Source of the DNA: Epichloe hybrida
Lineage: Eukaryota > Ascomycota > Sordariomycetes > Hypocreales > Clavicipitaceae
NCBI GenBank assembly: GCA_019022495.1
Contig: JAFEKR010000043.1
Span: 330,646 to 394,645, forward strand
Reading direction: 5' to 3'
Length of the DNA: 64,000 nt
In this document: positions 56,947 to 64,000 of the stretch, one piece after another
Position numbering within the stretch: the first letter of the stretch is position 1
How the letters are laid out: every line of letters starts with the position of its first letter
Made by a program: the position numbers and the translations under genes
Notes under the pieces: generated by a model
What the model was told of the DNA's origin: nothing
The model's database searches: none
Seen by the model: only the letters and a program-made list of their open reading frames with translations

Positions 56947-58543
56947 ATGCCGCGCCTACTGATACCGCGGCGGCTTTTGCCACGGCTCAATTTCTCTCCC
57001 ACATCGCTGCCGTGGTACTCTCAACATCACCTGTCAATGAGTGCAGTAGGAAGAAAGACTGCTTGGTTAGCTAGCAAGCTTGGTCTGTTTCCTACGACAC
57101 GACCTCGTTCGGAACCTCGGGCATTCCCATCTCATGGGTTTGACATCATCGACAATGACCGTAAAATAGAGGAGAAGGAGCTGCCGGAATACGATCCTGA
57201 CCATTTCTATCCAGTTCGGCTCGGTGAGATATTTGATGGCAGATTTCAGACTGTCACCAAGCTGGGGTACGGGTCGTCCTCAACCATATGGCTGGCACGA
57301 GATCTCCAGTAAGTGGCAAACGGCAATGAGCAAAGCATGGTGGGATACGATACGAACTGAACATGTCCCACAGAGACCACCGATATGTTGCGCTCAAAAT
57401 ATATATACACAATTCTGCACAACACCGTGAATTACCATTCTATGAGCGGCTACGTGAGGTTCTACCTGGCCAGCATACTGGCGCGGACAAAATCAGAAAC
57501 CTTTTAGGGCATTTCCACGTCGCTGGGCCTCGTGGCACCCACATGGCCTTGGTACTCGACGCCTCACAGATGAGTTTGCGAGACATGGATATAGTCTTCA
57601 TGCAAGGTCGAGGGTTTGACGAGAATTTCGTCAAGTCAGCAATCACGGAGCTATTGAAGAGTCTTGATTTCCTGCACACGCGAGTCCAGGCCGTCCACAC
57701 AGGTATGTCATGTATCCTTTTTGACGCCCAGGTCCGCTCCTGCTAAGTGCATTACCAGACGTTCATCCCGGGAACCTCCTCCTCGGGACAGAAGACAATA
57801 CTCTATTCAAGCAGCTGGAGGAGAGCGAAATGACGAACCCTTCCCCCCGAAAGAATCTGCCAGGTCGAACGATTTATTCCTCTCGACTGATGAAACCAAA
57901 GGTTGGGCCGCTCCTCCTATCTGATTTCGGAGAGGCCAGATTAGGGCCTGGACCTCATGCAGGAGACATCATGCCTATCATGTATCGAGCTCCAGAAACT
58001 CTTCTATGGATTCAGTGGAGCTACGCAGTTGACATATGGAGTGTTGGCCTCACCGTGAGTCCTACCTCCTACCGCCCGTCACCTGCCCTGTTTCTTTTTC
58101 TTTCTTTCTTTTTTTTTTCCATCAGTTGCTCACTTCTCCCGTTAGGCATGGGACCTTCTGGAGGGGAGGACATTGTTCAGTGCCAAAAGCGAAGACGGCG
58201 GCTATTCAGACGGCGTTCATCTCTCGGAACTCATAGCCGCCCTGGGTCCACCACCCCGAGAACTCTTGAACCTCCACCTTGAACGAGCGCGTAAATATTG
58301 GGACGCCGACGGTACGTCTTCACCGCAATTCCCGTCTCCAAGTTGGCGTCAAGCTGATTCGCATACACAGGAAACTGGGGTGGCTTCGTTCCCATACCGA
58401 GGGAGAAGACGCTGGAGGCGGCAGAGACGAAGCTGGGAGACAAGACCAAGTTCCTGCAGTTTATGAGAAGAAGCCTTACCTGGGATCCTGCCATGCGACC
58501 TACGGCGAGGGAGCTTCTGCGCGATCCGTGGTTGAAGCAGTAG
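56947..58543 (+). CDS. SRPK-like protein kinase with atypical catalytic loop
   Basis: Five exons (56947-57308, 57374-57702, 57759-58054, 58146-58311, 58371-58543) give 441 residues. A basic, Arg-rich N-terminus precedes Y-D-P-D-H-F-Y-P-V-R-L-G-E, the SRPK lead-in. The glycine loop is L-G-Y-G-S-S-S-T-I-W and the ATP lysine is K129. The catalytic loop reads H-T-D-V-H-P-G-N: the D (231) and N (236) are kept, but the usual lysine two positions after the D is His. D-F-G-E-A follows at 286. Y-R-A-P-E-T-L and D-I-W-S-V-G are normal. This divergent SRPK-like group is common in filamentous fungi. Activity is uncertain because of the His substitution. The ATG at 56947 is the first in frame; 57037 is an alternative. 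Confidence 0.85.
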
Positions 58544-58998
58544 GTTCATGCTCGCATCAGCAACCTTGGTTCATAGAATCTTCTAGGCCGTCCAATTCTG
58601 TAAGCCATGGTCTGATGAGAGAAGACGTGGAATTTCCCAAAGTTGTCACCACACATCAATTGATACCAATTTGCCAGGTAGGCAAGTCAGAGAACATGAC
58701 TCTTGTATCATCCGTGACCCCATCCCTTGTTTCGACAGTCAGTGCTCACGGCATTGGTAAACCCAGTGGACAAAGCAAGTCGACAACATCACCCACACCC
58801 ACAATCGAAGGCAGGATCTCATAGACGGCGCGTAGAGAAGCCACAGGTTTTTTTTTATAAAGAAAAAGGAAAAGAATAATCATTAAGACTTTAGCATTAT
58901 AATACACTCAAGCATAAAATGTATCCGTACAGAGGGTATTGTGCGCTCAAGAGCACGTAACATTCAAACCTCCCCCAACTCACACATCAGCGCCAACT
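58544..58998. other. Convergent 3' flanks of kinase and Pns1 genes
   Basis: About 450 bp between two convergent genes. No supported gene; an AT-rich patch near 58845-58920 probably holds the polyadenylation signals. Confidence 0.45.
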
Positions 58999-60892
58999 CT
59001 ACCTGACTTGAATCGCCTGAGACACCTTGGGATACAACCTGACCATCTCATCGTACAACTCTCTATGTTGTTGAATCATCACCTGGGGATCCCAGCCGGC
59101 CGCCACGAAAATTGTCTCCACACCGCTTGAGATGGGTGTTGTGAAAACCAAGGCAATCTGGGTACCAATCACGAAAGCGAATGCAACGATGACTGGTGTG
59201 AAGCTTCCATTGCTATTGTAAGCCGGGTTGGTGAAGATCAGATACAGGTAGGCGAGCAGGGCTGTGGCAAACCCAACAAAGAGCGACCCAAAACTGAGGA
59301 CGGGTCCGATCAGACAGTCCTGTATTCAAAACTTAGTACATCATTGTCATGTGGTGCTGCAAGATTGAATCCCGTCTCCTCTTTCTTGGGGGAGGACGTG
59401 ACAATGTGCAGACGAAGGATGGGGTGATTGACACTTACGTTGACGAGGGCGTCAATGCCTCTATCTTTCATCATTTTAAACGTGTCAGAAGCCGCAGGAA
59501 TATATGCTTTGCCATACAACGCGATATGGCAAAAGGCGTATTTGTTCAGGAACTGAAGGGCCCAATCGAGCAAGGATATCAGGCAGCCCAGCACGCAAAA
59601 GAATGCCATGCCAACGAACCCTCCAATGCCACCCTGGTCACCCGCCTGCTGCCTAGCAACCGAGCACAACTGACGCAACAGCTGTACAATGGCCACCAGC
59701 AGACTCCCAAAGCTGATACTTCCAAACGAATAGGTGAGAGCTCTCTTGGCGGACCCGCGCGTGGCTCCTTTGGGAAAGTTTCTGCCACCACCAGAGAAGA
59801 ACCACGATCCGTAGACTCCTGCAATCGTCGTGTGAATCACGTTCTTGATAACTTCACTGAACCAGTAGAGGCAGAACGAGGCGAAGACTATCAGTCCAAT
59901 GACTTTGCCTTTGCTGCAACCGCTGCCGTTGGCGCCACATTTGGGGTTGTTCCTATCCGGTTCGTACGTGACGTAAATGGCCGTTAGGGTGACAGCGAAC
60001 CACGCAGAGAAGGCCGCCGCGACAAGACCACCAATCATTGACACCATGTACACGTGGCCATGTTTTTTGCTCACCTTGATGGCGGTCTTAAGCATCAAGG
60101 CTGAGAAGGGGATGCGAGGGATCCACGAGATGAATGCAATAATTGTGAAGCTGGACATCCGGTTAGCGCCATTCGTCCCAGTGAGACCTCCGACGCTTCC
60201 CAACTTACACGCTGAAGATGAGAAAGACGATTCCCGCAGACCAGTATTTCTTGTAGAGATAGAAAATGGCAGTGCCTAATCCCCACACAATGTTCAAGAT
60301 GCCAGTTATCCAGATGAACTGTTTCGGGAAGAATCTAGCGAGACTGATGTACAGCCAGGAACAAACCACCGCGACGACGAGGCCAAACGCAAACAGGATA
60401 ATGGTGTTGTTGTCAAGCGAGAAGGAATTGTTGCCGCCATAAATCCCTCCTCCATGCGCACCGGTGACATAGCCTCGGAGAACGATTGCAGAGAGTACAG
60501 TAAATCCGGCGAGGAAAACGAGGAGCTGCGCCAGAAACGGTTAGCCTTTTTCTTTGCGCGACACCAGGCAAAGAACATGGGGAAAAAAGAAAAAGCAAAA
60601 AAAAAAAAGAAACAGAAAACAGAAAACATACCAGAATAGCGGCCCAAAGATCATTGTACTTGGGCTTCTCAATCTTGAACGCCTGGTCAAAGGTATAGTT
60701 CGGGTCGTTCTCCTTTGGCGGGTTGTACGAGTAGGTAGGCGGCTGTCCATACTGCTGATACCCATTCTGATCTTGACCCTGGTTGTAGTATCCCTGAGGC
60801 GGCTGCTGCTGATACTGGTGGTACTGCTGGGTCTGTTGTTGACTCTGGTTGTAGTAGCCCTGCTGCTGCTGTTGCTGTTGCCAGTCCGCCAT
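58999..60892 (-). CDS. pns1: Pns1/CTL choline-transporter-like membrane protein
   Basis: The four exons are 60632-60892, 60209-60525, 59439-60150 and 58999-59319, and their lengths give 536 residues. The N-terminus is very rich in Gln, Tyr and Pro (about 1-60), as in fungal Pns1. About ten hydrophobic helices follow, with the family motif region G-S-W-F-F-S-G-G-G and T-R-G-S-A-K-R-A-L-T-Y-S-F-G-S-I-S-F-G-S-L. Further on are D-R-G-I-D-A-L-V-N and D-C-L-I-G-P. CTL/Pns1 proteins are plasma-membrane proteins proposed to carry choline-like solutes; the fungal role is not firmly known. Length and order are normal. Confidence 0.93.
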
Positions 60893-62740
60893 GATGACGC
60901 AACGACAACCGCGACTTGACGAAATTAAAACTGTCGTGGGTTCGAAAAGGCCATACACGCGCGCGAAGAAGATGCGCAAAAAGTCGGAATGATGGAAGAG
61001 GAAGCCCAAGCAAGGAAGGGGGGGGGGGAGGGGGCACGGGTGCCAATGTTTTTGTGCAATGTGATATTACTGCGGATTGCCAAGCAACCAGACAGAGGTG
61101 TGGAGCCGCAACCTAATGAACCACCTCAGACATGCCCCAGCTTTGATAAAGGATGGCGATTCCAATTACAGATGGGGTGGGCTGGCTCGAAGCTCGAAGC
61201 TCGAAGCTCAAAGCTCAAAGCTCAAAGCTGCCTCGAAACTGGTAAATGAATGACGATGTGGGCGCTGATCTGATCTGATCCGATCCGTGCAACCACTTGC
61301 CGAGACTTGCAGAGCTTTCCCTGTTGGGGCTGGGATAGGATGGAGAATGGCCCAATCAGAGGCGGAGACGGCTCTTTGAGTTATCGAATGGCAACGAGTC
61401 CAAGGACAATGGCGCAGATCGGTTCATGAAATCATCCGTCTCCGCGCAACAAAAAAACCCGAAAACAGCTAATGGCCCCACTTGGCGCTGTGCTTCCAAC
61501 CTGAAACTCAAAGAAAGTCATCATCGTCAGCTCTCCTCCTCAAGGCGCGAGAGGTGACTCCCACCCGATGCTTGTCTGCGTCTCAATGCTATACTCTAAT
61601 CCCTAATCCTCTGAAGACGTCTCACTTTGCACTCCGCAGCAAAGCGACACCTCGGCTACCTTGGGTTGCTTTTGTCGTCCGCGCAGCCACCCGCTGCCGA
61701 GACCGTCTTTGCACGTCAAATGGACCATGTTGAAACGACGTCACTTTAGCTGGTGAAAGGCAAGCCTCGCAGCCATGGCAATGACCTCCCGGGGTATCAG
61801 GTTTGTAGACGGCAGCCTCGCGTCGCAATACTTGGTGGTCGGTATTCACATGGCTAAAATAGGTGTCTCTGTCAAACCAGTTCCTACGTCCACCAAGCAT
61901 CCCGCAACCGCAACCCGCAACCGCAACCCGCAAGACGGCGTTACAAGTGCAGTCAGTGACTGCATCTCCGAAGAAGGGGGGGCGGGCTACCGGGGCGCAC
62001 AACTCCACCAACGATAGGCATCCCACGACAACCCGACGTGATGTTGGAGCTCGAAGCAGTGGAGCGGGGCACATCCAAAGAACTCACGATGCCGGCCCAT
62101 GTTCACGTTGTCAGCGTCTTGTCGAGGCTGATCTCAGCGCTAGACAAGTTGCGTGTAGTCAAAAAGGGCGTGGCGTCGTAATTTGACTGACTCGCCGTAC
62201 CTGTCTCTTTGCTTTTCCTTGGAAATTGACCCCCCTTTCGTGACGCCCCGCGAGCGGGAACAAGCGTCTTATTCGCTTGGCATCCTCGTCGACCGAGTCT
62301 TATCCCGTCCGGCGGGAGATACGATATGTATGTATGTAATAAGCATGATGGCTGCGGAGAACGACCCAGATGTTACTGCAGTGGAAATGGAGAGCAAGTC
62401 TGGTCCGTAGCCGCAGTCTTGGCGTGTTACCAAGCCCTGCTACCGATAGCGAGGCGTGTTTGCTCACAACGGTGAAATGTCCAGCCAGGCGGATGCAGGC
62501 CGCTGCCGCCAACGGACGAGGTGATGGGTTGGGGGGACGGGTTGAGGTGACGGGTCTCGGCTGTTCTGGTGTGGCAGCGGATCAAACTCGGTTTCGCCGA
62601 AAGATAAGGGGAAAAAAAAAAGCTGCACCCGGCGCCCAGGAACAGCTGCATGGCGCTAGCGAGATTCCATGCAGGCTTCGACAGACTCCCGGGACGCCTA
62701 AACACGCATCTGTCAAAAATTGATTACGCATCTGCCGTTA
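60893..62740. other. Intergenic region upstream of pns1 to AT-rich boundary
   Basis: No supported gene. A heptamer GCTCGAA/GCTCAAA array lies at 61189-61230, and a CAACCGCAACCCG repeat at 61902-61932. G-run at 61019-61028. GC content stays gene-like until about 62740. Confidence 0.45.
61189..61230. repeat. GCTCGAA/GCTCAAA heptamer tandem repeat
   Basis: About six tandem heptamers. The first units carry GCTCGAA and the later units GCTCAAA, a single G-to-A difference. Confidence 0.85.
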
Positions 62741-64000
62741 GTCCTAATCGGGATAGACGACCCGCCCACCTGTTTTTAGTGTGGCTTACGTCTATTAATC
62801 TTCATAGCATTATTAAGAGTTAATTATAATGCCTATAATAAGTATTAAGATATTAATATTATTAAAGCTATTATAGTTATATTACTAGCGGATTATAGGA
62901 AATAAATTATAGTTAACTACTAGGCTTCTTAGAGGGATTATTAAAGAAGGATTAACTTAGCATTAGTGTAAATATAAGTATTATAGAGGTAAGGTCTTCT
63001 TTAACTAACTATATTAAGGGATTTCCTAAGACCTGTAATTATAATAATAAAAACACTATTATAGTAGCTTATTATAAGTTTATAATAGCATTAAAAAGGG
63101 CGTTAACTTACGTAGTAATACTAGTAAGTGTATTATACTATAGGCCATGGCTATAGCATGTGATTCTACTGTGGCCTAAAGCTAATAATATTATAGCCCT
63201 ACCCTTACCTCTATTACTATAGCCTAAAGCTATTAATGCTTATAATTATATTACCTATAATGCTTATAATACCTATAATATAGCAAGCTTAATAACAGAT
63301 TAGTCTCTTACCCTAGCTAGTATATAAGACTATTTTAAAGTATTATAGATTCTCCCTATATTTAAAACTTAGCCTAGTAATATAGTAAGGCTATTATAGG
63401 CCTACTATTACTTACCTATATTATTAGGGTTAGGCTTAATAATAGTAGTGATTTAAGCCTCTTATTTATTAGTAATTAGCTTTAGCTACTAGTAATAGTT
63501 AAAGTAAGTTATAAGAAGCTTACTATTACTCTCTAGTATAGTAGTAATTATATAGCTATAAGGGATTCTAAACTATACTATAAACTTATAACTATATAAG
63601 GTCCTAGGCACTTTACCTTCTTCTTTATTCTTTACCTTCTAATATTACTAGATAACTTAATTTATTAGAAACTAGCCTAATTTATAGGCTAAAGGGTAAG
63701 TAATTAGGTAGTTATCCTAATTAATTTAGTAGCTCTTTAGTTACTTCTTAAATTTTATAGAAAAGGTAGCATAGCAGCTCTAAATAAGCTACTAAATATA
63801 TTTATAAAGAATATATAAATTAATAAATTATAGCTTATAAGATACCTTTAAGTGGCTATAGGATCCCTTTATATAAGATATACTTAATATTCTAAAATTT
63901 TAGTTTAGGTTTATAGTAAATATAGCCTATTTATAATACTATAGTAAATATATTAAATTAAGGTATATAATAATTACTAGGAGTAAGGTTAGTAAGGGTT
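62741..64000. mobile_element. AT-rich RIP-like repeat DNA, probable transposon relic cut by window edge
   Basis: The composition changes sharply to AT-rich DNA full of TAA and TAG in every frame, as in the other two AT-rich blocks. The boundary carries a GC-rich sequence starting TAGTCCTAATCGGGATAG, which looks like a transposon terminus, but no inverted partner is present before base 64000. No protein domain could be read. The element type is not assigned. Confidence 0.5.

Overview
This is a window of a filamentous ascomycete genome, most likely a Sordariomycete of the order Hypocreales (inferred from protein style; no marker in the window proves it). Short GT-AG introns of about 50-140 bp, a DUF7704 membrane protein, a SigF-like NTF2 protein, SRPK-like kinases and GH55 all point that way. 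The genome is two-speed. GC-rich, gene-bearing DNA alternates abruptly with AT-rich, stop-riddled DNA that carries the mark of repeat-induced point mutation (TGG tryptophan codons turned into TAG or TAA, general TpA enrichment).

Layout. 1-5220: a heavily mutated Ty1/copia retrotransposon on the minus strand that runs off the left edge, followed by LTR-like DNA. 5821-9897: two secreted hydrolases, an M28 aminopeptidase with an apparent one-base frameshift and an LIP-family lipase. 10629-13698: a 3.07-kb DNA transposon with near-perfect terminal inverted repeats and a TTA target duplication, its interior destroyed. 15341-16918: an intact two-domain ribosome-inactivating-protein-like toxin gene. 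17800-22100: two unrecognised small genes and relics of a DUF3435 recombinase-like gene, a chromodomain gene and a CAP10/GT90 glycosyltransferase gene. 23177-24743: an SRPK-like kinase in six exons.

From about 25 kb to 61 kb the window is ordinary euchromatin: a DUF7704 protein, an F-box/WD40 protein, a GH55 exo-beta-1,3-glucanase, a proline-rich membrane protein, a Vam7-type PX/SNARE, an EB1/Bim1 microtubule plus-end protein, the Drs1 ribosome-biogenesis helicase, an App1-like phosphatidate phosphatase, a SigF-like NTF2 protein, a flavin monooxygenase, a second SRPK-like kinase and a Pns1/CTL transporter. After about 62.74 kb the sequence falls back into AT-rich transposon-like DNA to the right edge.

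The housekeeping genes do not form an obvious pathway cluster. The secreted hydrolases (peptidase, lipase, glucanase) fit a saprotroph or pathogen that degrades host or fungal biomass. The most unusual item is the ribosome-inactivating-protein-like gene with a DUF6598-like C-terminal domain. It is intact among decayed mobile elements and has no visible secretion signal.
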